The notes below the pieces were generated by a model, which had not been told where the DNA came from, did no database searches, and saw only the letters and a program-made list of their open reading frames with translations. Below, piece by piece: positions 18,787 through 27,121 of a stretch of 64,000 bases of DNA (within the stretch, counting starts at the first letter, position 1; each line of letters starts with the position of its first letter). The position numbers and the translations under genes are program-made. Location: the NCBI GenBank assembly GCA_037133495.1, contig JBAXOA010000001.1, positions 1 to 64,000 on the forward strand, written 5' to 3'. Source of the DNA: JAAFHB01 sp037133495 (GTDB taxonomy: Bacteria; Bacteroidota; Bacteroidia; Bacteroidales; Prolixibacteraceae).

Positions 18787-20451
18787 ATGAATAAATTCAA
18801 ATTTATATTTATTATCCTGTTGCTTTTCAGCATTATGCCGGATTCAGTATTTAGTGCCGAACAAGCGCAATCTCTCATTCCGGCACCGGCTTCGGCTAAA
18901 TGGCAAAAGGGAAGTTTTACCCTTTCGGATAAAACCAAAATTATTGTTTCGCCGCTGAACAATGAAACAAAACTTTCAGCTGATCTTCTGGCACTTTTGG
19001 TGAAGAATCCTACAGGTCAGACACTCGTTATTGCGGAAGGAAGTAAGCCTTTCACTGGTTCAGTTTTCATGGTTCTTGACGGCTCGATAAAAAACGATGA
19101 AGGTTATCGTCTTGAAATTACACCCAAAGGGGTAACTATCCACGCGAAAACTGCAGTTGGACTGTTTTATGCTGTTCAAACCATCCGGCAGTTGCTTCCG
19201 GTAGCGATCGAGAAACCTTTGGTCATAAACGGATTGAAACTTACCCTTCCGGCTTGTGAAATAGCCGATGAACCACGGTTTGTTTACAGGGGAATGCACC
19301 TGGATGTAGGGCGGCATTTATTTCCGGTTGCCAGTATCAAGCGCTACATTGATATGCTTGCCCTTCACAAAATGAATACTTTTCACTGGCATCTCACTGA
19401 AGATCAAGGATGGAGGATAGAGATCAAAAAATATCCACGGCTCACTGAGATTGGCGCTTATCGCAAAGAGACTGTATCCGGCGCACAAAAAAAAGTGGGT
19501 AACACATTTGATGGAAAGCCTTATGGAGGATTTTACACCCAGAATGAAGTTCGCGAGATTGTAAAATATGCCAAATCAAAATTTATCACGGTAATTCCTG
19601 AAATTGAAATGCCCGGCCATGCTATTGCTGCGCTTACTTCCTATCCCGAATTATCATGTACCGGAGGTCCTTTCGAAGTCAGAAAATTGTGGGGGGTTGA
19701 CGATGACGTATTTTGTGCAGGAAACGAGCAGGTTTTCAACTTTTTACAGGACGTACTCACTGAGGTGATGGATCTTTTCCCTTCAAAATACATCCACATT
19801 GGGGGAGATGAATGTCCGAAAAAACGTTGGGAGAAATGCGATAAGTGCCAAAAAAGGATGAAAGACGAAGGACTTAAAAATGAATTGGAGCTTCAAAGCT
19901 ATTTTATCAGGAGGATTGAAAAATTTGTGAGCTCAAAGGGGAGAAATATCATTGGATGGGACGAGATTTTAGAAGGAGGACTGGCGCCTGGTGCAACGGT
20001 AATGTCGTGGCGTGGTGAAGAAGGTGGCATTGTGGCTGCCAAGTCAGGTCATGATGTAGTGATGACACCCGGGAAATATACTTATTTCTGTTATTACCAA
20101 AGCGAGAATCATGATGGTCAGCCACTTGCTCTTGGAGGATATGTTCCGCTTGAGCTGGTTTACGGCTATAATCCGACTCCTAGAGAACTGACAGCGGAGG
20201 AGCAAAAGCACATCCTTGGAGTTCAGGGATGTTTGTGGACTGAACAAATTCAGACCCCTGAAGTATTGGAATTCATGGCTTATCCGAGAACATTTGCAAT
20301 TGCCGAAACAGGATGGACCCCTGACAATATGAAAAACTTTGAGAATTTCGTCACGCGGCTGAAGGTGTTAAATAAAAGATATGACGCCATCGGAATTAAT
20401 TATTACAACGGCGAATACCGGGATACTAAGGCTCTGAAAGAAAAAAAGTGA
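18787..20451 (+). CDS. Beta-N-acetylhexosaminidase, GH20
   Basis: A 554-residue exported GH20 enzyme that removes terminal beta-linked GlcNAc or GalNAc. The signal peptide is cleaved near residue 23. Residues ~28-150 are the GH20 N-terminal domain 2 (GH20b). The catalytic TIM barrel runs from ~165 to 510, with 'RGMHLDVGRHLFP' at its start, 'FHWHLTEDQGWRIEIKKYP' (199-217) and the catalytic Asp341-Glu342 pair in 'HIGGDECPK', which supports substrate-assisted catalysis by the N-acetyl group. 'GVQGCLWTEQI' near the end is also typical. All key residues are present. It is divergent from the esterase operon and followed by a T9SS protein after a long hairpin (20498-20556). It would act with the GH92 and GH29 enzymes of the window on glycoprotein glycans. 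Confidence 0.95.
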   Translation: MNKFKFIFIILLLFSIMPDSVFSAEQAQSLIPAPASAKWQKGSFTLSDKTKIIVSPLNNETKLSADLLALLVKNPTGQTLVIAEGSKPFTGSVFMVLDGSIKNDEGYRLEITPKGVTIHAKTAVGLFYAVQTIRQLLPVAIEKPLVINGLKLTLPACEIADEPRFVYRGMHLDVGRHLFPVASIKRYIDMLALHKMNTFHWHLTEDQGWRIEIKKYPRLTEIGAYRKETVSGAQKKVGNTFDGKPYGGFYTQNEVREIVKYAKSKFITVIPEIEMPGHAIAALTSYPELSCTGGPFEVRKLWGVDDDVFCAGNEQVFNFLQDVLTEVMDLFPSKYIHIGGDECPKKRWEKCDKCQKRMKDEGLKNELELQSYFIRRIEKFVSSKGRNIIGWDEILEGGLAPGATVMSWRGEEGGIVAAKSGHDVVMTPGKYTYFCYYQSENHDGQPLALGGYVPLELVYGYNPTPRELTAEEQKHILGVQGCLWTEQIQTPEVLEFMAYPRTFAIAETGWTPDNMKNFENFVTRLKVLNKRYDAIGINYYNGEYRDTKALKEKK

Positions 20452-20497
20452 TCAATCCCGGTTTGATGATTTTTAATAAACAGACATTTGACTTACA

Positions 20498-20556
20498 ATT
20501 CAGTTCTTATGGCACAAGGTTCGGATTATCCGGATCTTTTACCATAAGAATTGAAT
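20498..20556 (+). terminator. Long hairpin downstream of GH20, possible terminator or RNA element
   Basis: The arms at 20498-20512 and 20542-20556 pair over 15 bp with a single G.T wobble. The 29-nt loop holds a second small hairpin (CGGA ... TCCG). It is followed by AATTTTCATT, a weak T-run. It lies between the GH20 stop (20451) and the next start (20628), where it could end GH20 transcription or shape the leader of the T9SS gene. Confidence 0.6.
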
Positions 20557-20627
20557 AATTTTCATTATATTTAGCTTATTAAAGAGTCGAGTTTTTAGTC
20601 AAAATTCTATCATTCAAAAGACCTGAG

Positions 20628-21698
20628 ATGAAGATCCTCACAATTGCCTCCGTTCTGTTATTTCTTTCATCAGAATTAATGGCACAAACCTCACTGACCT
20701 ATTCGAATAACGCCCTGATCGCAGGGGATTCTTTTGTTTATAAGGAGATTCAGTTTCCCGATCCGGGTAATGCGGGTCCAAATCAGATCTGGGATTTCTC
20801 AAAGATTCAGTTTACAGGAAAAATTCCAGTAAGTAATTTACAGACCGCAATTGTTCCCAAGACGAATGGAGTTGGGGTTTACAATTTATCGCTGAGCGAA
20901 AACGGATATGAGTATTTTATGAATTCGACACAGAACGGTCTGGAAGAGATGGGTTATGTAAATAAAGAGCTGAAATTGACCCTTAAATATTCTGATCCTG
21001 TTGTAAAAATGAAATATCCATTCTCTTACGGAGGACAGTTTACTGATCATTTTATAGGTATTGCCTCATACGATCCGGCAAACACAATTGACTTTTTTGG
21101 GGATTGCACTGTAACTGCTGATGCATATGGCAAGCTGATTCTTCCTGATCGTATCATCGAAAATACCTTGCGGATAAAATCGGTTAAAACCGGATTACAA
21201 ATCAATATGTGCGGAACAACCGATGTGAAAATAGTTAAATACAACTGGTATGCGCCAGGTTACAGGTATCCTCTTTTAACCCTGAATAAGGTTGAAAACC
21301 GGCCAAGCGTTGGGATAATGCAAAATATAAATACAGCATTTATCAACACGCAGCAGCAGATAAAAACAGGTATATTAGAGCAAACAAAAATTTCTTCCAC
21401 ATCAACCGATCCTGTCAAGGGGAATGCAAAACAGGATGTTTCCGTCACGCTCTCACCTAATCCTTTTACAGATAAATGTATTTATGATTATTTACTAAGT
21501 GAACCGATGTCTGTTTCCATTGAACTATATAATATTTCAGGTAAAACTATCGCCTGGCTTGTAAAAGATCAGGTGCAGTCTGTCGGAATGCAAACCGGAG
21601 AAATCAGTTCCATGATGTACAGTTTAACACCTGGCGTTTATTTAGTTCGCTTTACTTTTGATAAACAGATTGTTATTGGGAAAATAGTTAAAATATAG
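20628..21698 (+). CDS. Secreted protein with C-terminal type IX sorting domain
   Basis: A 356-residue exported protein. The signal peptide ends near residue 19 (ELMAQ), and residues ~20-235 are a beta-rich domain of no family I recognise, with 'DPGNAGPNQIWDFSKI' near its start, a pattern seen in many Bacteroidota surface proteins. The last ~85 residues form a type A T9SS sorting domain: 'LSPNPFTDKCIYDYLLS' opens it and 'TPGVYLVRFTFDKQIVIGKIVKI' closes it. This domain directs export through the type IX system and attachment to or release from the cell surface, so the organism must possess T9SS. It is the only such protein in the window. Its function is unknown; a binding or structural role is as likely as an enzymatic one. 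Confidence 0.8.
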   Translation: MKILTIASVLLFLSSELMAQTSLTYSNNALIAGDSFVYKEIQFPDPGNAGPNQIWDFSKIQFTGKIPVSNLQTAIVPKTNGVGVYNLSLSENGYEYFMNSTQNGLEEMGYVNKELKLTLKYSDPVVKMKYPFSYGGQFTDHFIGIASYDPANTIDFFGDCTVTADAYGKLILPDRIIENTLRIKSVKTGLQINMCGTTDVKIVKYNWYAPGYRYPLLTLNKVENRPSVGIMQNINTAFINTQQQIKTGILEQTKISSTSTDPVKGNAKQDVSVTLSPNPFTDKCIYDYLLSEPMSVSIELYNISGKTIAWLVKDQVQSVGMQTGEISSMMYSLTPGVYLVRFTFDKQIVIGKIVKI

Positions 21699-21767
21699 GA
21701 TCCACTTCATATTGTTTTAGGAATTATTCCAATGGCTTTTCCACGATCAGACTTGCTTGGACCGAAG

Positions 21768-21788
21768 CTGAATTAATAAAAAATTCAG
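21768..21788. terminator. Small hairpin between convergent genes
   Basis: A 7-bp stem (CTGAATT at 21768-21774 with AATTCAG at 21782-21788) encloses a 7-nt AT-rich loop, just before the stop of the minus-strand gene at 21790. It lies between convergent genes and might act as a weak terminator. There is no clear T-run. Confidence 0.3.
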
Positions 21789-21789
21789 G

Positions 21790-23721
21790 TTATTCCTTTG
21801 GACGCAATGTAGCTGACGCAGGATCAAGATTAAGATACCCGCCCCGGTGAATAATTCCAAGCTCCCTGTCCATACGCTCATCAACCGGATCGATGCCGGT
21901 TTGGCCGAGACGCTTTCGTACTTCACGCCGCAGCCACCAATATCCCGAATTCCACGAATAAAGGTGATGCCCATGTGGTTTGCCCGTGACTGTACTTATC
22001 GACTCATGAAAAGCAGGCATAAACGCCAGTTCTTTTTCCATCCTCCAAATGAGCTGATCATCTATCCATTTCGAATCTGCCCCATGAATCAATCCATCCA
22101 GATAATTGGCGCCGTCGTTTAAAAACCATGAACCACCATTGGTATAAACACCGCTGTGTCCTTCCAGCAAATCACCGTTTGCCTTGGAGATAACCCTCAT
22201 TCCATAAGGTGATTGGATGCGCATCGTAGTTTCAAGATGATTTTTGACCATCTCGTCCGGCAATAATTTTTTACCAAAAACCACATAAGTAAGCACTTCT
22301 CCATACAAAGCATCCTGTCCGATATTTTCCTGTTGCAATAAGCTGGTAGCCATATAGCCACCCTCCTTGTTAAACATACGCTGATAACCGGAAATTGACC
22401 TGTCGATTTCTTCGTCGGTAACCGGAAAGCCAAGTTCCTTTGCAGCCATCAGCGCACCGCAATGAAATCCCTGATTGGAGGAGGGTGCATCATCGTCCTC
22501 GTAATTGAGCTGGTCGTGATAGGTTCTGAAACATTTTAATTCAGACTTTAGCCGGGGAGGGAAATACAAGCCATCCTTCTCATGTTCACGAATAAACCGG
22601 TAGGCACGTCCTATCGTTCGCAGATCCGGAGTTCCACCTGCCCTTTTAACCAATAGCGACCAGATCAGGTAATACTGCGAATTATCTTCATAATTTAGCC
22701 GTTCGAAAAAGATTGCAGCAAGTGCTTCGCGGTCAAACTTTACATCGTCCAAACCACGGCTCATATAAAACCCATCAGACACCCACTGTTTCCAGCCATA
22801 ACCAACACCGGAAATAAAAATATAATCACTTTCGGTTCTCAGCAGGTTCCGGCGTAACAACAGATAGGAAGTGTTTCGCAAAATAGCTTCAATACCCGAC
22901 TGATTGAACCCTTTGGCATTAGCCAAGGCCAGATGAGCAGCCAATTGAACATCGTACAGGGTTTTGACTTTGGATGTGAATATCCAGGTGGTCCATGTTT
23001 GGGTTTCACCCTGTTCGATATGTTGCCAACCATCGTAAGTGCCCCTATAGACGCTTACGGCATCCATATTAATTGGGAAAAAGAGTGTTCGCTTCGCAGA
23101 ACCGTCGCCATTACAAAGTGATAATTGATTATTTTCTGTGTCAAGATTCATAAAACTTCTGTTTTCCCACATCCCCGGAGAATCGCCTATTATTCCATAA
23201 AGCTGGTCACTGACCCTGCATCCCAGAAACGGGAAAGTCTGAACACTCGCACCATTTCCAAATTCCGGGCCAGAGCAACCCGGGGAATATTTTGCTGATG
23301 ATTTTTCTTCGCCCAAAAATGAGTAAAAAGCACCTTTAGGCAAAACCTTCCAGCCAAAATTCAAATAATACCGCTGGTCAGATTCGGCCTTGACGGTAAC
23401 AATTCGCTCAATAAGTCCGGGAGTGATGGTCTTGTAGGTTTCCGAAATTTGAATACCTGATGCTTTGCCACCACTCAGACTTAAAACAGTGCCATTTTCG
23501 TATTTTTCTTTATACCGTATGGCAGTTTCCCCCGTCGGTTGTGCAACCAAAAGTGCTGCATTTTTGTCAAGAGATGAAAAAATCAGCTCCTTCCCATCCA
23601 TTATCTGAACATATAAACCATCCGGCGAAGAACGAATAACCGGTCGGATATCGGCATTTACCACCGAATAAACAGACATCAAAATAATCGACATCAATAT
23701 CTTACAGAATGTTAATTTCAT
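21790..23721 (-). CDS. Large exported enzyme-like protein of unrecognised family
   Basis: A 643-residue protein with a signal peptide cleaved near residue 23 (VVNADI). I recognise no named family. Residues ~25-250 look like a beta-sandwich resembling the N-terminal domain of several glycoside hydrolases and lyases. Residues ~265-620 are helical with repeated Trp/Tyr/Gly-rich turns and acidic clusters ('YHDQLNYEDDDAPSSNQGFH', 'TNGGSWFLNDGANYLDG', 'YSWNSGYWWLRREVRKRLG'), as expected of an (alpha/alpha)6 toroid such as GH65, GH94 or alginate-lyase-like barrels. The 'NGGSW' turn is reminiscent of glycoside phosphorylases. It is the last gene of the minus-strand glycan cluster, after GH29 and a degraded PD40 gene. 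A glycosidase or lyase role is inference from fold pattern and context only. Confidence 0.6.
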   Translation of the reverse strand: MKLTFCKILMSIILMSVYSVVNADIRPVIRSSPDGLYVQIMDGKELIFSSLDKNAALLVAQPTGETAIRYKEKYENGTVLSLSGGKASGIQISETYKTITPGLIERIVTVKAESDQRYYLNFGWKVLPKGAFYSFLGEEKSSAKYSPGCSGPEFGNGASVQTFPFLGCRVSDQLYGIIGDSPGMWENRSFMNLDTENNQLSLCNGDGSAKRTLFFPINMDAVSVYRGTYDGWQHIEQGETQTWTTWIFTSKVKTLYDVQLAAHLALANAKGFNQSGIEAILRNTSYLLLRRNLLRTESDYIFISGVGYGWKQWVSDGFYMSRGLDDVKFDREALAAIFFERLNYEDNSQYYLIWSLLVKRAGGTPDLRTIGRAYRFIREHEKDGLYFPPRLKSELKCFRTYHDQLNYEDDDAPSSNQGFHCGALMAAKELGFPVTDEEIDRSISGYQRMFNKEGGYMATSLLQQENIGQDALYGEVLTYVVFGKKLLPDEMVKNHLETTMRIQSPYGMRVISKANGDLLEGHSGVYTNGGSWFLNDGANYLDGLIHGADSKWIDDQLIWRMEKELAFMPAFHESISTVTGKPHGHHLYSWNSGYWWLRREVRKRLGQTGIDPVDERMDRELGIIHRGGYLNLDPASATLRPKE

Positions 23722-23746
23722 TTTTTTGATTCTTAATGGTTCCTAT

Positions 23747-24017
23747 TTATTTTGCCTTTGGTTGCCAATGCGCCCACATCGCGGCATAACCATTTGTCAG
23801 ATTTGTAATGCGTTTCTCGAAGCGATCGGAAAGCCGCATCACGAAAATTTGTCGTATTCCATCTCGTTTTGAACCATATAATAACCACTTCCCATCCGGG
23901 GATGGTTCAGGGTGATAGTGCAAGGTTCCATCGGCCGAGTTGGTGAGTTGTTCGGATTTACAATCTAAACCAACCTGAAACAGTTCGACTTTATTGCCAA
24001 TTAATAATTTTCAATGA
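23747..24017 (-). pseudogene. Remnant of a PD40/TolB-like propeller protein (C-terminal ~90 codons)
   Basis: On the minus strand a frame ending in TAA at 23747-23749 reads about 85 residues of typical PD40 propeller sequence. It includes 'PEPSPDGKWLLYGSKRDGIR', then 'QIFVMRLSDRFEKRITNLTN', and ends 'GYAAMWAHWQPKAK'. Upstream the frame meets a stop (TGA near 24015-24017) after 'LLIGNKVELFQVG', and there is no start codon or propeller sequence further upstream. It is therefore the tail of a longer gene (TolB-like propeller or oligogalacturonate-lyase-like) whose front has been lost. It lies between GH29 and the unknown enzyme gene on the same strand, so it was once a member of this cluster. The 33-bp tandem repeats start 87 bp upstream of it. 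Confidence 0.75.
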
Positions 24018-24103
24018 TCTCTGGTATTGATTTTCAGCATATTGTTAAAGCGGAATTACGGCAGTTAATTATTCGGATTACATCTGCTAATTTCTATTTG
24101 ATA

Positions 24104-24198
24104 ATTCCTTTCGTCAGATGGCGGACCTAATTCTTCATTCCTTTCGTCAGATGGCGGACCTAATTCTTCATTCCTTCCGTCAGATGACGGACCTAATT
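24104..24198. repeat. 33-bp tandem repeat, three copies, with internal inverted arms
   Basis: Three head-to-tail copies start at 24104, 24137 and 24170 (the last is 29 bp). The core is CGTCAGATGGCGGACCTAAT. The third copy has the perfect inverted repeat CCGTC-AGAT-GACGG, a 5-bp stem with a tetraloop, and the first two keep the stem through G.T pairs when read as + strand RNA. There are no unique spacers, so this is not a CRISPR array. It lies just after the GH29 stop and before the PD40 remnant. The rest of the 489-bp gene-free stretch (23722-24210) contains only the remnant and AT-rich sequence. Confidence 0.85.
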
Positions 24199-24210
24199 GA
24201 ACCCTGATCA

Positions 24211-25476
24211 TTATCTATACGCCGGTTCCGAAGGGCGAGGTTCTCCCTCAAAGCTCAGCTCAATTACACTTAACCACGGATCAGGTGGATACTGAGGCAT
24301 ATCGTGCAACCACACCCGGTCACCTTTTTGTTCGATCCTCGCATATTGACCGCTGGCAAGAAGGCAAGCAGATTTTACTTTACTTCCGCACCAGGCAATC
24401 GGTACAGTTGATCCCGGCCAACGCTGAACCAACAGATAAACTTTATCTTTCACTCTGGTTGCCATACCCAGATTTGGAGCACTTACGGGTGATGGTCCGG
24501 CGCCATAAACCGCTTTTCCATTGACTTTCATCCACTTCCCAATATTGCTGAGAATTTCAGCTTGCTCAATTGGAATTATTCCTTCCCCGTCGGGGCTGAC
24601 ATTCAATAAAAAATTACCGCTTTGCGAAGCGCAGGCAGCGATCAGCCGGAGTATTTCATGAACCGGTTTATAATTGCGGTCATATTGTGCATAGCCCCAG
24701 GTTCGATTCATGCAAAAGCATGACTCCCAAGGTCTTGACTGTGCATAAACCACATTTTCAGGAGTAGCGAAGTCGCCGGGCAAACCGGCCCGATCGTTGA
24801 TTAGTATGTTAGGCTGTAGTTTGCGCGCCATATCCAGTAATTCATGCGAATGCCAGCGTTCGGTATTGTTAGGAGCCATGCCATCGAACCACAGTATATC
24901 AACTGTTCCGTAGTTGGAAAGCAGTTCGCGAACCTGGGCAAATGCCTGGTCACGGAGTAACTTCATGTTCGGTTCCGAAACGGGATAGCCTTGTGGTAAG
25001 ACACCTGGAAAATGCCAGTCCGTCAGAGAATAATAAAAACCCATCTTTATGCCGGCAGCATGACAAGCCGATGCGAATTCTGCGATCAGGTCACGCTTTG
25101 CTCCAGTTTTTAGCGCACTAAAATCGGATATTTTACTATCAAAGAGGCAAAATCCATCATGATGTCTTGTGGTCAAAACAACATATTTCATGCCGGCTTC
25201 TTTAGCTTTAGCGACCCATTCTTTCGGATTATAATGCTGTGGATTAAACTGGTCTGCCAGAAGTTTATATTCTGAAAACGGAACATGTTCCTGATACATC
25301 AGCCATTCTCCCCGGCCCGGAACAGAATAAACACCCCAATGGATAAACATTCCAAACCGGGCTTCCTGCCACCACTGCATACCGGGATGAATTTTCTCTC
25401 TGGATTGGGCAAATGAACTGACAGTGAATGCAAATACGAGCAGCAGCAAGTACAAATATCTAAATTTCATCTTCAT
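24211..25476 (-). CDS. Alpha-L-fucosidase, GH29
   Basis: A 421-residue exported GH29 enzyme. The signal peptide is cleaved near residue 23 (SSFAQS). The TIM barrel begins with 'WWQEARFGMFIHWGVYSVPG' (35-54), continues with 'YVVLTTRHHDGFCLFDSK' (98-115), and carries the nucleophile Asp198 in 'TVDILWFDGMAPN', all hallmarks of retaining alpha-L-fucosidases. 'GNFLLNVSPDGEG' closes the barrel. A short beta-domain follows. It releases fucose from glycoproteins, milk-type glycans or plant xyloglucan; subfamily and linkage cannot be assigned here. It follows GH28 by 81 bp on the same strand and is followed by the tandem repeats and the PD40 remnant. No missing residue was noticed. Confidence 0.93.
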   Translation of the reverse strand: MKMKFRYLYLLLLVFAFTVSSFAQSREKIHPGMQWWQEARFGMFIHWGVYSVPGRGEWLMYQEHVPFSEYKLLADQFNPQHYNPKEWVAKAKEAGMKYVVLTTRHHDGFCLFDSKISDFSALKTGAKRDLIAEFASACHAAGIKMGFYYSLTDWHFPGVLPQGYPVSEPNMKLLRDQAFAQVRELLSNYGTVDILWFDGMAPNNTERWHSHELLDMARKLQPNILINDRAGLPGDFATPENVVYAQSRPWESCFCMNRTWGYAQYDRNYKPVHEILRLIAACASQSGNFLLNVSPDGEGIIPIEQAEILSNIGKWMKVNGKAVYGAGPSPVSAPNLGMATRVKDKVYLLVQRWPGSTVPIAWCGSKVKSACLLASGQYARIEQKGDRVWLHDMPQYPPDPWLSVIELSFEGEPRPSEPAYR

Positions 25477-25557
25477 AACATTAAAATTAATCGGGAAGAT
25501 TTATCGCCAAAATTCATTTTACTAAAATACTAACTGATGATTAATTAGTTACGTCAA

Positions 25558-27117
25558 TTAAAGTTCTTTCTTTTCTGTCCTGTCCAATTTCACATCCTCA
25601 ACACCATTCACCTGATGTGTGGAGAAATTGGTTACATTTTTGAGAATGAACTGTGGCGCTCCATCACCTTTTTGAGCATCAATATGGTAGAAACCGGCAT
25701 CGTGAACATCATCGAGGACAAATGCAGGACGCTCATCGCGATTCATATACCGTAGCACGACGTCACTAACCCTCAGTCCTTTAACATACCGGAAATACAT
25801 TCCGTAAGCAGGCATGGAGTGCCAGCGATAAGGATCGGGGTATATGTCGATATTTTGAGGAACATCTTTGCCGATCGCTTCTTTTGAAGCACCCGCCCGA
25901 TAATTGATCCGGATATTACTCAGCGTCAGGTCTTCGATGTAATGGCCCGGAATACCCATTACCATTCCTGCTCCCAGTTCGGAAAACTTTGGTCGTGCAC
26001 CAACATCATACACATTTATATTGCTGATTGTGATACGCCTGCAAATACCAACAGGAGTTCCTGCAGGACCGCGCATACGGGCATTTAACCGAATAAAGAA
26101 GGGAGTATCGGTGACATCGCGCATCGTAATATCGTTGATCAGCACATCTTCAATAAAACCGCCATCGGTAGTTTCGATACAGAACCCACGCGAATGTTCG
26201 AAAACACAATTAGAAACGGTGATATTCCTGAAACCACCGTTTGATTCTGTCCCCAGTTTCAAACGGCCTGTAATGCAGTGATTTGCTTCCGGATCCTCGT
26301 CTTTGAATATAGTTTTGAACGTGCCGTCCATTAATGTACCATGATCATAACCGTACACTTGGCAATTGGTAATGGTAACGTTCTCTGTAGCGCGTGCGTA
26401 ACCCAATCCGAACGATGATTTCAGACAAAGTCCATCGTCAGTAGGCGAGTTGATGTTACAGTCTGAAATACGGACATTTTTGCAACAGTCAATATCGAAG
26501 GCATCGCGATCGGCGTCGGCACGTACATTATTGATGGTCAGATTATCGACACCAGTGGCCAGGATGCAGAAGTGACCACCATGCAGAATCGAGATGTCAC
26601 GGATCGTGACGTTAAAACAATTTTTCAAACCGATCGCTTTGTTCCCCGAACCCTTAATGCCTGGTTTATCGTAAGTGTATAAGCCTCTGCCCCAGATCAT
26701 GCCATTACCGGCAATAGCAATATCGCGCAGGCTATCACCATAAATCAGGCTGTTTTTCCAGTAGCTGTGTCCAAAATCCTGAAATTTTTTGTACCATGCA
26801 TCTTCCTCAGGCAAGTCGTAACCTACACCATTTTTTTCACTATCTCCAATCAGCACGGCACCCTGATCAAGGTAAAGGGTGATCTTACTTTTCATCCTGA
26901 TCGTAAATGAGAGAAAATTTCCTGCAGGAAAATAAACCGTTCCTCCCCCTTTCTTTGCAGCAGCATCTATTGCAGCATTAATTGCCTTGGTATTATTGGT
27001 TTTACCATCCCCGTTGGCCCCGAAATCAAGCACATTGTGAAAAACCTCTTTAGCAAAGACAGACAGAACCATTGAAAACATAAACAGCAGCGTTAGAGCC
27101 ACTTTTGGATTCTTCAT
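25558..27117 (-). CDS. GH28 polygalacturonase-like right-handed beta-helix
   Basis: A 519-residue exported GH28 enzyme with a signal peptide to about residue 22. The family's opening 'VLDFGANGDGKTNNTKAINA' (29-48) is followed by 'GGGTVYFPAGNF' and about ten parallel beta-helix coils. The catalytic carboxylates sit in 'ADADRDAFDIDCC' (200-212) and 'NSPTDDGLCLKSS' (223-235), matching the NTDGxD and DDCIALK motifs of GH28. The sequence is closer to the clade around bacterial exo-acting enzymes and rhamnogalacturonan-type hydrolases than to fungal endo-polygalacturonases, but I cannot assign the linkage. It is separated by 4 bp from the upstream toroid-GDPD fusion gene, so the two are coupled. 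The usual 'GHGxSIGS' is not recognisable; 'HSRGFCIETTDGG' occupies the comparable stretch. Confidence 0.88.
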   Translation of the reverse strand: MKNPKVALTLLFMFSMVLSVFAKEVFHNVLDFGANGDGKTNNTKAINAAIDAAAKKGGGTVYFPAGNFLSFTIRMKSKITLYLDQGAVLIGDSEKNGVGYDLPEEDAWYKKFQDFGHSYWKNSLIYGDSLRDIAIAGNGMIWGRGLYTYDKPGIKGSGNKAIGLKNCFNVTIRDISILHGGHFCILATGVDNLTINNVRADADRDAFDIDCCKNVRISDCNINSPTDDGLCLKSSFGLGYARATENVTITNCQVYGYDHGTLMDGTFKTIFKDEDPEANHCITGRLKLGTESNGGFRNITVSNCVFEHSRGFCIETTDGGFIEDVLINDITMRDVTDTPFFIRLNARMRGPAGTPVGICRRITISNINVYDVGARPKFSELGAGMVMGIPGHYIEDLTLSNIRINYRAGASKEAIGKDVPQNIDIYPDPYRWHSMPAYGMYFRYVKGLRVSDVVLRYMNRDERPAFVLDDVHDAGFYHIDAQKGDGAPQFILKNVTNFSTHQVNGVEDVKLDRTEKKEL

Positions 27118-27121
27118 ACGT

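Noticed and set aside
24104..24198. CRISPR array
   Set aside because: The repeats are directly tandem with no unique spacers, only three copies, and no cas genes are present.
23722..24210. Insertion sequence as cause of the gene remnant
   Set aside because: No transposase, terminal inverted repeats or target duplication were seen around the PD40 remnant.
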